Source: Phenylobacterium parvum (GTDB lineage Bacteria; Pseudomonadota; Alphaproteobacteria; Caulobacterales; Caulobacteraceae). From it: a stretch of DNA of 64,000 nt. The stretch covers positions 1,054,001 to 1,118,000 of the forward strand of contig NZ_CP029479.1 in the NCBI RefSeq assembly GCF_003150835.1, written 5' to 3'. How positions within the stretch are numbered: the stretch's first letter is position 1; every line of letters begins with the position of its first letter. Made by a program: the position numbers and the translations under genes. This document shows positions 35,555 to 44,439 of this stretch, in pieces. The notes beneath the pieces are model-generated. The model saw only the letters and a program-made list of their open reading frames with translations, searched no databases and had not been told where the DNA came from.

Positions 35555-36664
35555 TCAGATTTCCGCGATCGCCCGGCGGAACGCGGAGGCTGCAGCGCTG
35601 GGATTGACCTTCACAAACGCGTTCATGGCGCGACGATCGCCATCCGTTCCTCCGCCAGGAAGGCCATGGTTCAGGTTGCGCACCTGAGCGAGCAGGCTTG
35701 GGAAAACCGTCCGGTCCACGCCAACAGCCGCACAGGCGAGGGCCAGGATTTCAGGCCGGCCGCTGTCCAGGGCCTTGCGGACGTCGCGCGCTTCAAATCG
35801 ACCCAAGGTGGCCAGTCCGGCGACGAACAGGGACAGGCGGCGGTCTTTCAGGGCCTTTACCAGGAAGCCAGGCCTGAGCTGTCCGGACATGTCGAGCTTG
35901 GCGACGAGTTGGCGGTCGCTGCGCTCTTCGTCGGTCTCGGTCGGGGCCATGGTCTGGAGACGGCCGCCCTGCGCCTTGCCCGACTTCGCTTCGCTGACCG
36001 AGAGGCTGAGGGCGCGGTCCAAGGCGGGGGTATCAAGGTCAAACCTTCCGGCCAGGGACTTGCGGAGGGTCTCGCCCACCCAGGCGTATAGATACCCGGC
36101 GAGTTCGTCGTTCAGGCCGGGATGCTGGGTAAGCGGAGAGTGGAGGGAAGCCACCTCCTGCGCCTTGTTGACCAGATCAAAGAGGTGGTCCCGGGAAACC
36201 CGCGCCGTCTCATTCTCGACCAGGGCGGTCATCACCTCGGGCTTTCCGGCCTTGAGGATGGCCTCGACTACCTGAGGCCCGATCTCGGGTCGGCGGGCGA
36301 CCTCGACCTGGTGTTCCAGAGTCGCCTCGACGAGGATCCGGATGAGGTCCGGGTCCTTCAGGATGGGGCTGCGGGCGATGATCGGCCGGGCGATCTCGAT
36401 GTCGTCGAAGGACAGGATGTTGATCAGGGCCGACGGCGCCCAGTCTGCAGAGGCGATCTTGTCGGCCAGCCGCAGCCGGATGTCGAACTCGGCCTGGAAG
36501 ACGAGGTCGAAGAAGACCTGGGACAGAAGGGCCTGGACCCGGGGGGAGCGCAACTCTTGGGAATTGCCGTCGCAAAGATCCACCAGGCGGATGAGCAGCC
36601 GCTCGCGATCCGCGACGTCGCGGCTCTTGGCGAGGGACATGATCTCGTCCACCCTGTCGCTCAA
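35555..36664 (-). CDS. DUF2336 domain protein, second copy
   Basis: This all-helical, HEAT-like protein of about 369 aa has LRLADKIASADWAPSALINILSFDDIEIARPIIARSP and DLIRILVEATLEHQVEVARRP, clear DUF2336 repeats. It differs from the copy at 32.3 kb, and its C-half is basic and rearranged. I placed the start at the TTG at 36664 because GGAGAG lies six bases upstream; a GTG at 36718 is also in frame. It probably forms an operon with nadK. Function is unknown; the pairing with a phosphotransfer protein suggests a signalling role but that is inference. Confidence 0.78.
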   Translation of the reverse strand: MSDRVDEIMSLAKSRDVADRERLLIRLVDLCDGNSQELRSPRVQALLSQVFFDLVFQAEFDIRLRLADKIASADWAPSALINILSFDDIEIARPIIARSPILKDPDLIRILVEATLEHQVEVARRPEIGPQVVEAILKAGKPEVMTALVENETARVSRDHLFDLVNKAQEVASLHSPLTQHPGLNDELAGYLYAWVGETLRKSLAGRFDLDTPALDRALSLSVSEAKSGKAQGGRLQTMAPTETDEERSDRQLVAKLDMSGQLRPGFLVKALKDRRLSLFVAGLATLGRFEARDVRKALDSGRPEILALACAAVGVDRTVFPSLLAQVRNLNHGLPGGGTDGDRRAMNAFVKVNPSAAASAFRRAIAEI

Positions 36665-36787
36665 CAAGAACTCTCCGCAGGTGGCCTGTTTGACAGGGAA
36701 CGCTGGCGATGCGCCCACATTCCTCCGCCAGCGCGATCGCCGGATGAATACCTATAGAACAAGCGGAACGGAATGTTGAGGCATGTC

Positions 36788-38287
36788 ATGTCGTCCACCT
36801 TCATCCTGAGCCTTGACCAGGGCACGACCTCCACCCGGGCCATCCTGTTCGACACCGCCGGGATTGAGGTCGCCAGCCTCTCCGAGCCGCTCCAGCAGTA
36901 CTATCCCGGGGACGGTGAGGTGGAGCATGACGCCTCGGAGATTTACGCAGCCGCGGTCAAGGTGCTGAGGGGCGTACTGGAGATGGCGGGGCGCCGCGCC
37001 TCCGAGGTGGCGGCCATCGGGGTGACGAACCAGCGCGAGACCATTGTGGTGTGGGACCGCAAGACCGGAGAGCCTGTCGGGCGCGCCCTGGTCTGGCAGG
37101 ACCGCCGGACGGCGCCGGCCTGCGAGGCGCTGCGGGCGAAGGGCGTGGAGCCCCGGGTGACGGCGCTCACTGGCCTTCTGCTGGATCCCTACTTCTCGGG
37201 CACCAAGCTGGCCTGGATCCTCGATAGCCAGCCGGGCCTGCGGGCCCGGGCGGAGGCGGGTGAACTTCTTGCCGGCACCATGGACTGCTGGGTGATCTGG
37301 AAGCTTACGGGCGGGGCGGTCCACGCCACTGACGCCACCAACGCTTCCCGGACGCTACTCTTCGACATCCATGCCCAGGACTGGTCCGATGAACTCCTGG
37401 ACCTGTTCCGCGTCCCCCGCGGGCTCCTGCCGCGGGTTCTCAACTGCGCAGACGACTACGGGAGAACCCTGCCGGAGTTCCTGGGCGGGGCGATCGCTAT
37501 ACGGGGGGTCGCTGGCGACCAGCAGGCGGCCCTGATGGGACAGGGTTGCATTCGCCCCGGCGAGATGAAGGCGACCTACGGAACCGGGTGCTTCCTGCTG
37601 CTGAACACGGGCGAAACCGCGGCGCGGTCCTCCGCGCGCCTCCTGACGACGGTGGCGGCCCGTCTTGATGGAAAGGCCACCTATGCCCTTGAAGGTTCGA
37701 TCTTTGTCGCTGGCGCAGCCCTGCAGTGGGTGAACGAGGGCCTGCAGGTCCCCGGGGGCGGCGCCGAAGTCGAGGCCCTGGCCCGACGCGCGCGCCCTGG
37801 CCATGGCGTGACCCTGGTTCCCGCCTTCACAGGCCTGGGGGCCCCCTGGTGGGACCCTGAAGCCCGCGCAGGCCTCCTCGGCATGACCCGAGACACAGGC
37901 ATTCCCGAGATCGCCGACGCCGCTTTTGAAGCGGCCGCCTTCCAGACCCGCGACTTGATCGAGGCCATGAGGCTGGATGCGCCTGCAGCCTTTGGGCCTG
38001 ACGCCGAGCTCCGTGTCGACGGGGGCATGTCGCGTTCGGCCTGGTTCTGCCAGAAGCTTGCGGACCGGACCCGGACCCCGGTAGGCCGCGCCGCCTACGA
38101 GGAAACCACCGCCCTTGGCGCAGCCCTCTTCGCCGGTCTGGGCTGCGGGATCTTTGCAACCCCCGCCGATGCGGCGTCCGCCCGCCCCCAGACCACCCGG
38201 CTCTCGCCCCAGGGTGACTCGGAGGCGGCCGACCAGGCCTATGCCGGCTGGCTACGCGCAGTCTCCCGCATCCGTTCCGACGCCTAG
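36788..38287 (+). CDS. glpK: Glycerol kinase
   Basis: This 499-aa FGGY kinase phosphorylates glycerol to glycerol-3-phosphate. It has DQGTTSTRAI near the N-terminus, GVTNQRETIVVWD, the glycerol-binding WQDRR, GTMDCWVIWKL, GDQQAALMGQ and GTGCFLLLNTG. The C-terminal signature is LRVDGGMSRSAWFCQ. The start at 36788 has GAGG seven bases upstream; an ATG five codons earlier is less likely. No glpF or glpD is adjacent, so this is an isolated gene. The product could feed PlsY, encoded 16 kb away. Confidence 0.95.
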   Translation: MSSTFILSLDQGTTSTRAILFDTAGIEVASLSEPLQQYYPGDGEVEHDASEIYAAAVKVLRGVLEMAGRRASEVAAIGVTNQRETIVVWDRKTGEPVGRALVWQDRRTAPACEALRAKGVEPRVTALTGLLLDPYFSGTKLAWILDSQPGLRARAEAGELLAGTMDCWVIWKLTGGAVHATDATNASRTLLFDIHAQDWSDELLDLFRVPRGLLPRVLNCADDYGRTLPEFLGGAIAIRGVAGDQQAALMGQGCIRPGEMKATYGTGCFLLLNTGETAARSSARLLTTVAARLDGKATYALEGSIFVAGAALQWVNEGLQVPGGGAEVEALARRARPGHGVTLVPAFTGLGAPWWDPEARAGLLGMTRDTGIPEIADAAFEAAAFQTRDLIEAMRLDAPAAFGPDAELRVDGGMSRSAWFCQKLADRTRTPVGRAAYEETTALGAALFAGLGCGIFATPADAASARPQTTRLSPQGDSEAADQAYAGWLRAVSRIRSDA

Positions 38288-38362
38288 GCTCCGCCCCCCG
38301 CCCTTGACCTTTGGGAGCGTCGGGGCGACCCTTCAGCCAGAAGTGTTCTGAGGGAGGTCGCC

Positions 38363-39133
38363 ATGGCTGATGGTTCGCTTGCGGGCATTGTCTCGCTGAA
38401 GGGCAAGGTAAGCGAAGAGGAGTGGCAGGCCCGCGTCGATCTCGCGGCCCTCTATCGGCTCGCCGCCCTGCACGGGTGGGACGACATGATCTACACCCAC
38501 ATCTCGGCCCGCATTCCCGGGCCAGAGCACCATTTCCTGATCAACCCGTACGGTATGCTGTTCGACGAGATCACGGCCTCGTCCCTGGTGCGCATCGATG
38601 TCGAGGGCAACATCCTCCAGGAGACGCCCTATTTCATCAATCCGGCGGGTTTCACCATCCACTCCGCGGTTCACATGAACCGCGAGGACGCTCATTTCGT
38701 CATGCACCTGCACTCGGACCAGGGCGCGGCGGTTTCCTCCCAGAAGGAGGGCCTCCTGCCCCTTACCCAGCATTCGCTGATCTGCCTGCCGCACCTCGCC
38801 TACCACGACTATGAGGGCATCGCCCTCAACCTCGACGAGCGCGAGCGGCTGGTCGCGGACCTTGGCGACAAGAGCCTGATGCTGCTTCGCAACCACGGCA
38901 CACTGGCCCTGGGCGAAAGCGCGGCGGAGTGCTGGAACGGGATGTTCTTCCTCGAGCGCGCCTGCAAGCAGCAGGTCATGGCGCTTTCCTGCGGCCGCGA
39001 GAACGTCCTGATTGCGCCGGAGGCTGCACAGGACGAGGTGCGCCGGCAGGTTGAACGCGGCATTGGCGGGAAGCTGGGTTGGCCGGGGTGCCTGCGCAAG
39101 CTCGACCGGGAAATGCCGGGCTACGACGCCTGA
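38363..39133 (+). CDS. Class II aldolase/adducin family protein
   Basis: This 256-aa protein has YTHISARIPGPEHHFLINPYG, the zinc ligands HLHSDQG and the third His in LRNHGTLALGE, typical of L-fuculose/ribulose-phosphate aldolase-fold proteins. Such class II-like proteins in alphaproteobacteria are often of unknown substrate, and the adducin-like N-terminus gives no clue. The ATG at 38363 is preceded by GGGAGG. It is 75 bp after glpK and on the same strand. An imperfect inverted repeat follows. Confidence 0.88.
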   Translation: MADGSLAGIVSLKGKVSEEEWQARVDLAALYRLAALHGWDDMIYTHISARIPGPEHHFLINPYGMLFDEITASSLVRIDVEGNILQETPYFINPAGFTIHSAVHMNREDAHFVMHLHSDQGAAVSSQKEGLLPLTQHSLICLPHLAYHDYEGIALNLDERERLVADLGDKSLMLLRNHGTLALGESAAECWNGMFFLERACKQQVMALSCGRENVLIAPEAAQDEVRRQVERGIGGKLGWPGCLRKLDREMPGYDA

Positions 39134-39143
39134 TCAGAGCCGG

Positions 39144-39203
39144 GGCGCCGGTTTCCCCCGCCTGCGGACTCCTCCGGGGTGGACGCAGCGGAAACCCGCG
39201 CCT
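39144..39203 (+). terminator. Imperfect hairpin downstream of class II aldolase gene
   Basis: GGCGCCGGTTTCC pairs imperfectly with GGAAACCCGCGCC across a GC-rich middle that also folds on itself. There is no T-tract, so termination is uncertain. The 134-bp gap holds no gene and leads into the efflux operon. Confidence 0.35.
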
Positions 39204-39267
39204 AGGAAGCGCTCTCATTTCTCGCTGACGCCCTAGGATTCGTCGGGGCCCCGGAGTTTATGCGCAC

Positions 39268-40446
39268 GTGCTCAGGCGGCACTTCTTTCTCGCCCTCGCG
39301 GTCGGCGTCGTACTGCTCATGCTGGTGGCCGGGGGACTGAAGCTCTTCTCCGGCGGCAAGGGAGACGCAAGCGGTTCACCCCAGGCCGCGGCCGCGGGCG
39401 GCAAGCCTGGCAAGGGCAGGGGAGGGCCGGGCGGCCCGCGTGGCGAGGTGCCGCAGGTTTCCCTCGTCAGCCCGGGCAACCGGACCTTCACCGAGCGTCT
39501 CGAGCTCCTTGGCGTCGCCAAGGGCCGTCAGTCCGTGACCCTGTCGGCGGCGACCACCCAGCTTGTCAGCCGGGTCCTGTTCACCCCTGGCCAGCGCGTG
39601 GCCAAGGGGCAGGTCCTTGTCGAACTCAAGACCACCGAGCAGGACGCCGCCCTGGCCCAGGCCCGCGCCCGCGAGGTCCAGGCCCGTCGGGCCTATGAAC
39701 GCTGGCGCACACTGGGCGAGCAGGGCTACGCCTCCGTCGCGGCGGTGGACCAGTATGACGCCGCCTGGAAGAGCGCCCGGGCCGACGTCGGCGCCGCCGA
39801 GGCCCGGCTGGGCGACCGGGTCATCCGCGCACCCTTCTCAGGCGTAGTCGGGCTCTCGGACATCGCCCCCGGCGCCATCATCAACCCCGGCGCCGCCATC
39901 GTGACCCTGGACGACCTGTCCGCGGTCCGGGTGGACTTCCAGGTGCCTGACCGGTTCCTTTCCGCCGTGAAGGAAGGCCAGGCCCTGACCGCGACGGTGG
40001 ACGCCTGGCCGGGCGCGCGCTTCGAGGGTCGGATCATTCGCCTGGACACCCGGATCGACGAGCGCACCCGGGCCCTGACAGCGCGATCGGAGTTCGCCAG
40101 CCCTGAAGGCAAGCTCAAGCCCGGCATGATGCTGCGGGTCGGCGTCAGCCAGGGCGTCCGCACGGCCCTGGCCCTGCCGGAATCCGCCGTAGCGGTCCAG
40201 GGCGAGGGCGCCTCGGTCTTCGTCGTGGTCGAGGAAGCCGGCCGGATGAGCGTCCAGCAGAAGCCGGTGGTCGCCGGCCTCCGGCAGGATGGTTGGGTCG
40301 AAATCCTCGAAGGCGTGACGCCGGCCGACCGGGTCGTCGCTGACGGCCTCAACCGCATCCAGTCCGGGCAGACCGTCCGTCCCGCGGGGGCGCCGCCCAC
40401 CGCAGGCGGCCAGGGGGGAGGCGCCGCCCCGCGCAGGGCCGGATGA
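39268..40446 (+). CDS. RND efflux periplasmic adaptor (membrane fusion protein)
   Basis: This 392-aa protein has an N-terminal membrane anchor (FFLALAVGVVLLMLVAGGLKLF), then a Gly/Lys-rich linker (GGKPGKGRGGPGGPRG). The adaptor body follows: RVLFTPGQRVAKGQVLVEL, the alpha-hairpin (QARAREVQARRAYERWRTL), APFSGVVGLSDIAPGAIINPG, and the beta-barrel and proximal domains. It connects the RND pump with an outer membrane channel. It begins at GTG 39268 with GGAG 11 bases upstream. The stop overlaps the pump gene (ATGA). No outer membrane component is encoded next to it. Confidence 0.92.
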   Translation: MLRRHFFLALAVGVVLLMLVAGGLKLFSGGKGDASGSPQAAAAGGKPGKGRGGPGGPRGEVPQVSLVSPGNRTFTERLELLGVAKGRQSVTLSAATTQLVSRVLFTPGQRVAKGQVLVELKTTEQDAALAQARAREVQARRAYERWRTLGEQGYASVAAVDQYDAAWKSARADVGAAEARLGDRVIRAPFSGVVGLSDIAPGAIINPGAAIVTLDDLSAVRVDFQVPDRFLSAVKEGQALTATVDAWPGARFEGRIIRLDTRIDERTRALTARSEFASPEGKLKPGMMLRVGVSQGVRTALALPESAVAVQGEGASVFVVVEEAGRMSVQQKPVVAGLRQDGWVEILEGVTPADRVVADGLNRIQSGQTVRPAGAPPTAGGQGGGAAPRRAG

Positions 40447-43400
40447 TGCTCTCCGACATCTCGGTCCGGCGACCGATTTTTGCGGCCGTCGGGGCCATCC
40501 TCCTCTGCGTGATCGGCATCGCAAGCTATCTGGCCCTTCCCGTTCGGGAACTGCCCAGCGTGGATCCGCCGACGGTCAGCGTGTCCACCACCTACCGGGG
40601 GGCTTCCGCCGAGGTGGTCGAGGAGCGGATCACCCAGGTCATCGAACGCCAGGTCTCCGGCATCCAGGGGATCGACCGGGTCAGTTCTTCCTCCCGCGAC
40701 GGGGGGAGCCGGATTTCCATCTCCTTCACCCTCGACCGGAACCTCGACGCCGCGGCGAACGACGTGCGCGACGCGGTGAGCCGCGTCACGCCGCTCCTTC
40801 CCGACCAGGCCGACCCGCCGCAGATCGCCAAGGCGAACGCGGATGACTCGCCGATCATGTTCATCAGCCTCACGTCGACGACGCTGAACCGGCTGCAGCT
40901 GACGGATTACGCCAACCGATACCTCGTCGAGCGGCTCTCCACCGTGCCAGGGGTGGCCCAGGTCGGGGTGGGCGGCGCGCAGGTCTACGCCATGCGGATC
41001 TGGCTCGATCCCCTCGCGATGGCGGCCCGCGGCGTCACCGTCGACGACGTGGAGTCCGCGCTTCGAGCCCAGAACCTGGAACTGCCTGCGGGTTCGCTGG
41101 AAGCGCCCACGAAGGACTTCACCATTCGCGTGGCCCGGGGCTATGCAACGCCCAAGGACTTCGCCCAGTTGCCGGTGACGGCCTCGGGCGCCAACCGCGC
41201 TTCCACCACCGTGGCCGGCCAGCAGGGCGCGCTCGGCTCGTCCGCCAGCGCCGCCGGGGCGGCGGCGTCGCCCCTGTCGGCTGCAGCGAGCGCCGCCAAC
41301 CCCAACGCCTATGTCCTGCGGCTGGGCGATATCGCTCGCATCGAGGAGGGCCCGGACGAGCGCCGGCGTCTCTTCCGTTCGAACAATGTCGACCAGGTCG
41401 GCCTCGCCATCACGCGTCAGTCCCAGGCCAATGAACTGGAGATCTCGGAGGGCATCCGCGAGCAGATCGCCGATATCAACCGTAGCCTTCCGTCCGGGAC
41501 GAAGATGGAGGTGGCCGTCGATTTCACCACCTTCACCCGCCACGCCCTGCAGGAAGTCTGGGTCACCATGGGCATGGCCCTTGTCCTCGTGGCGGTGGTC
41601 AACCTGATCTTCCTCGGCTCCTGGAGGGCGGCCGTCGTTCCCTCGGTGGTCGCGCCGATCTGCATCCTCGCCACCTTCATTGTCCTGGCGGCGCTGGGCT
41701 TCTCGGTGAACCTCCTCACCCTCCTCGCCCTGGTGCTGGCCATCGGCCTGGTCGTGGACGACGCCATCGTCGTGGTCGAGAATATCCAGCGGCGCATTGA
41801 CGAGGGCGAGGATCCCCTCGTGGCCGCACAGAGGGGAGCCCGCCAGGTCTTCTTCGCCGTGGTCGCGACCACCGTGGTGCTGGTCTCGGTCTTCGCGCCC
41901 CTGATGTTCATGCCAGGCTTCACCGGCCGGCTGTTCGTCGAGCTGGCCGTCTCGGTCGCGGCGGCGGTGGTCTTTTCCTCGCTCCTTGCCCTCAGCCTTT
42001 CCCCCATGCTCTCGTCGCTCCTGCTGCGGCGGTCGGGGACCGGCGGGCCCTTCATGAGGGCCTTCAACGCCGGGATGGGCTCCCTCCGGACGTCCTACCA
42101 GGCCTCGCTCGAAGCCCTCCTGGCGCCAGGCCGGCTTGCCTTCGCTTCGGTTGGAGCGGGATTGCTGATCGTTGTCTTCGGTCTGATCGCCGGAGGCCTC
42201 GCCCTCGTCATCCCCAAGGAATTGGTCCCCACCGAGGACCGGGGGCGTGTGGACATCTCGATCCAGGGCCCCGAGGGCGCCGGATACGACTACATCCTGC
42301 CCGCCTCGCAGGCCGTGGAGTCACGCCTCCTAGGTCTCCTGAAGGACGGGGTCATCGAGCGCTACACCCTTAGCGTGCCTGGATTTGGACGCAGCCAGTT
42401 CGGCTCGGGCGGCGGCAACGCCAGCCTTCCGGACACCCGGGAGCACAAGATCACTTCGCAGGACCTCGCCGCCCAGCTCAACCGCGAGTTCTCCGGCATT
42501 ACCTCGGCCCGGGTCATCGCTTCTGTCCGTCCCTCCATCCAGCGTGGCGGCGGCGGTGGCGGCGGCTCCAGCGTCAACGTCATCGTCGTGGGTGACGAGT
42601 ATCCGCAGATCGAGCGCGCGATCCAGCCCCTGCTGGCGGCGGCGCGGACCAATCCCGGCCTCGCGCGTCCTCGTCTCGATTATGAACCGACGTCGCCCCG
42701 CCTGCTCGTGGAGCTGGACCGGGACAAGGCGGCGCAGCTTGGCGTCTCGGCCCAGGCGGTCGGCCGGGCCCTGGAAACCCTGTTTGGCTCCCGCAAGACG
42801 ACGACCTACGTCAAGGGAGGCCAGGAGTACGACGTCATCCTGCAGGCTGACCGTTCCAAGCGGATAAACGAGTCGGACCTGCGAAACGTCTATGTCCGGG
42901 CGGCCTCAGGGGCCTCGGTGCCTCTCTCCGCCCTTGTCACGACCGAGATCCGCGGCGACACCCCCAGCCGCGACCGTGTCGACCGACTGCGGGCCATCAC
43001 CCTCTCGGTCCAGCTGAACCCCGGCTACACGGTGGGCGAGGCCGTGACCTTCTTCCAGCGGGAAATCGACAAGCGGCCGGGCACGACGGTCAAGTGGGGC
43101 GGTCTCGCCCGCGACTACCTCGAGGGCGGAACCGCCGTCTACGGGGCGCTGGGCCTGGCCCTCATCCTGGTCTTCCTCGTGCTTGCCGCCCAGTTCGAGA
43201 GCTGGATCCATCCCCTGGTGATCATGCTGACGGTACCCGTGGCGGCGGTGGGCGGCCTCTTTGGCCTCCTCGTCAGCGGGTCGACCCTCAACACCTACAG
43301 CCAGATCGGCCTGATCATGCTGGTGGGCATAGCCGCCAAGAACGGGATCCTCATCGTCGAGTTTGCAAACCAGTTGCGTGATGAGGGGCGGACGGTCCGG

Positions 43401-43688
43401 GACGCCGTGATCGAGAGCTCTGTGCTTCGCCTGCGGCCGATCCTGATGACGTCGATCTCGGCGGTGGCGGGCGCCATACCGCTGATCGTCGCCGGGGGAG
43501 CTGGCGCGGAATCCCGGCGGACGATCGGGGTCGTCATCTTCTTCGGGGCGATCTTCTCGACCCTCCTGACGGTGTTCCTCGTGCCGGTCTTCTACAGCCT
43601 GCTGGCGAGGTACACCCAGTCTCCCCAGGCCAGAGCGCGGAAGATCGAGGCCTTCGAGGCCCGCGAGGCCGCCACCCCCGCGGAGTAG
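40443..43688 (+). CDS. RND family efflux pump permease (AcrB/MexB-like)
   Basis: This 1081-aa, 12-TM proton-driven pump has the N-terminal ISVRRPIFAAVGAILL helix and porter domains with TYRGASAEVVEERITQ and the DD pair in VVDDAIVVVENIQRR (TM4), which carries protons. TM10 ends with GIAAKNGILIVEFANQLRDEG. An unusual Ala/Ser-rich insertion of about 50 residues (roughly 245-295) sits before VLRLGDIARIEEG, and a Gly-rich RGGGGGGGSS stretch lies near residue 700. Substrate is unknown. It is coupled to the adaptor gene and ends in a hairpin shared with the convergent cytochrome gene. Confidence 0.93.
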   Translation: MMLSDISVRRPIFAAVGAILLCVIGIASYLALPVRELPSVDPPTVSVSTTYRGASAEVVEERITQVIERQVSGIQGIDRVSSSSRDGGSRISISFTLDRNLDAAANDVRDAVSRVTPLLPDQADPPQIAKANADDSPIMFISLTSTTLNRLQLTDYANRYLVERLSTVPGVAQVGVGGAQVYAMRIWLDPLAMAARGVTVDDVESALRAQNLELPAGSLEAPTKDFTIRVARGYATPKDFAQLPVTASGANRASTTVAGQQGALGSSASAAGAAASPLSAAASAANPNAYVLRLGDIARIEEGPDERRRLFRSNNVDQVGLAITRQSQANELEISEGIREQIADINRSLPSGTKMEVAVDFTTFTRHALQEVWVTMGMALVLVAVVNLIFLGSWRAAVVPSVVAPICILATFIVLAALGFSVNLLTLLALVLAIGLVVDDAIVVVENIQRRIDEGEDPLVAAQRGARQVFFAVVATTVVLVSVFAPLMFMPGFTGRLFVELAVSVAAAVVFSSLLALSLSPMLSSLLLRRSGTGGPFMRAFNAGMGSLRTSYQASLEALLAPGRLAFASVGAGLLIVVFGLIAGGLALVIPKELVPTEDRGRVDISIQGPEGAGYDYILPASQAVESRLLGLLKDGVIERYTLSVPGFGRSQFGSGGGNASLPDTREHKITSQDLAAQLNREFSGITSARVIASVRPSIQRGGGGGGGSSVNVIVVGDEYPQIERAIQPLLAAARTNPGLARPRLDYEPTSPRLLVELDRDKAAQLGVSAQAVGRALETLFGSRKTTTYVKGGQEYDVILQADRSKRINESDLRNVYVRAASGASVPLSALVTTEIRGDTPSRDRVDRLRAITLSVQLNPGYTVGEAVTFFQREIDKRPGTTVKWGGLARDYLEGGTAVYGALGLALILVFLVLAAQFESWIHPLVIMLTVPVAAVGGLFGLLVSGSTLNTYSQIGLIMLVGIAAKNGILIVEFANQLRDEGRTVRDAVIESSVLRLRPILMTSISAVAGAIPLIVAGGAGAESRRTIGVVIFFGAIFSTLLTVFLVPVFYSLLARYTQSPQARARKIEAFEAREAATPAE

Positions 43689-43709
43689 CCCCGCCTATTT
43701 CGCGGGGCT
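43687..43709. terminator. Bidirectional hairpin holding both stop codons of convergent genes
   Basis: An 8-bp stem (AGCCCCGC / GCGGGGCT, loop CTATTTC) contains part of the RND stop and, in its loop, the stop of the cytochrome gene. There is little T-tract in either direction. It is placed to serve both convergent transcripts. Confidence 0.5.
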
Positions 43710-44189
43710 GGTGTTGACCTTAAGGAAGGCGATCAGTGCGGCTCGGTCGTCAGGCGACTTCATGCCCACGTAGGACATCTTGGTGCCCTCGACGAGGCCA
43801 CGGGGATTCTCGATCCACTTGTCCATGGTGGCGACATCCCAGGTGAGGCCGGAGGCCTTTAGGGCGTCGGAATAGTTGAACCCCGCCACATGGGCGGCCT
43901 TGGCGCCAAAGGTTCCCCAGAGGTTGGGCCCGGTCAGGTTCGTCCCACCCTGGACATAGGTGTGGCAGGATCGGCACATGGCGTAGAGGGCCTCACCCTT
44001 GGCAAGGTCGGCGCTGCGGTAGGGCTCCGGCAACTCCGCCAGCAGGGCGGTCTTCTGGGCCTCGGTCAGGACGGCCGGTTCCGCTGTGGGCGCCGACCCG
44101 GCGCCGCCCTCCGGCGCGGGTTGGCTGCAGGCGGCGAGGGCCAGGCCGGCCAGCAGGGCGACGGCGGAAAGGGATCGGGCGGCGGACAT
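43695..44189 (-). CDS. c-type cytochrome lipoprotein
   Basis: This 164-aa protein has a lipoprotein signal (LLAGLALAAC, Cys21) and a haem c motif CRSCH at 72-76. NLTGPNLWGTFG and FNYSDALKASG are typical of mitochondrial-type/class I cytochrome c, and TKMSYVGM supplies the axial methionine. It would sit on the periplasmic face of the inner membrane and carry electrons, for example between the bc1 complex and a terminal oxidase. The gene is not next to respiratory genes. It is convergent with the RND pump. Confidence 0.92.
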   Translation of the reverse strand: MSAARSLSAVALLAGLALAACSQPAPEGGAGSAPTAEPAVLTEAQKTALLAELPEPYRSADLAKGEALYAMCRSCHTYVQGGTNLTGPNLWGTFGAKAAHVAGFNYSDALKASGLTWDVATMDKWIENPRGLVEGTKMSYVGMKSPDDRAALIAFLKVNTSPAK

Positions 44190-44240
44190 GGGCGTCTCCG
44201 AAACTGGCTGGCCCCCCTTGGGCCAGGCGCGAAAATCCTC

Positions 44241-44316
44241 TGGTGCCGGCTACAGGACTCGAACCCGTGACCTTCGGTTTACAAAACCGCTGCTCTACCA
44301 GCTGAGCTAAGCCGGC
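44241..44316 (-). tRNA. tRNA-Thr (TGT)
   Basis: This 76-nt tRNA has encoded CCA. It has a 7-bp acceptor stem (GCCGGCT / AGCCGGC), D-loop GCTCAGCTGGTAGAGC, anticodon loop TTTGTAA with anticodon TGT, and TTCGAGTC in the T arm. It reads ACA and wobble ACN threonine codons. Confidence 0.97.
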
Positions 44317-44439
44317 CCGGGCGCTCCGATGCCACGCGCGGCGCCCCGTGCCAAGTGCGCATGGCCTGGATGCGCCTCCGGGGTTCTGGATGCCGGCCCG
44401 GCGGACCCCTAGACTGGCGTCAAGCCACGGGGGTCCCGA

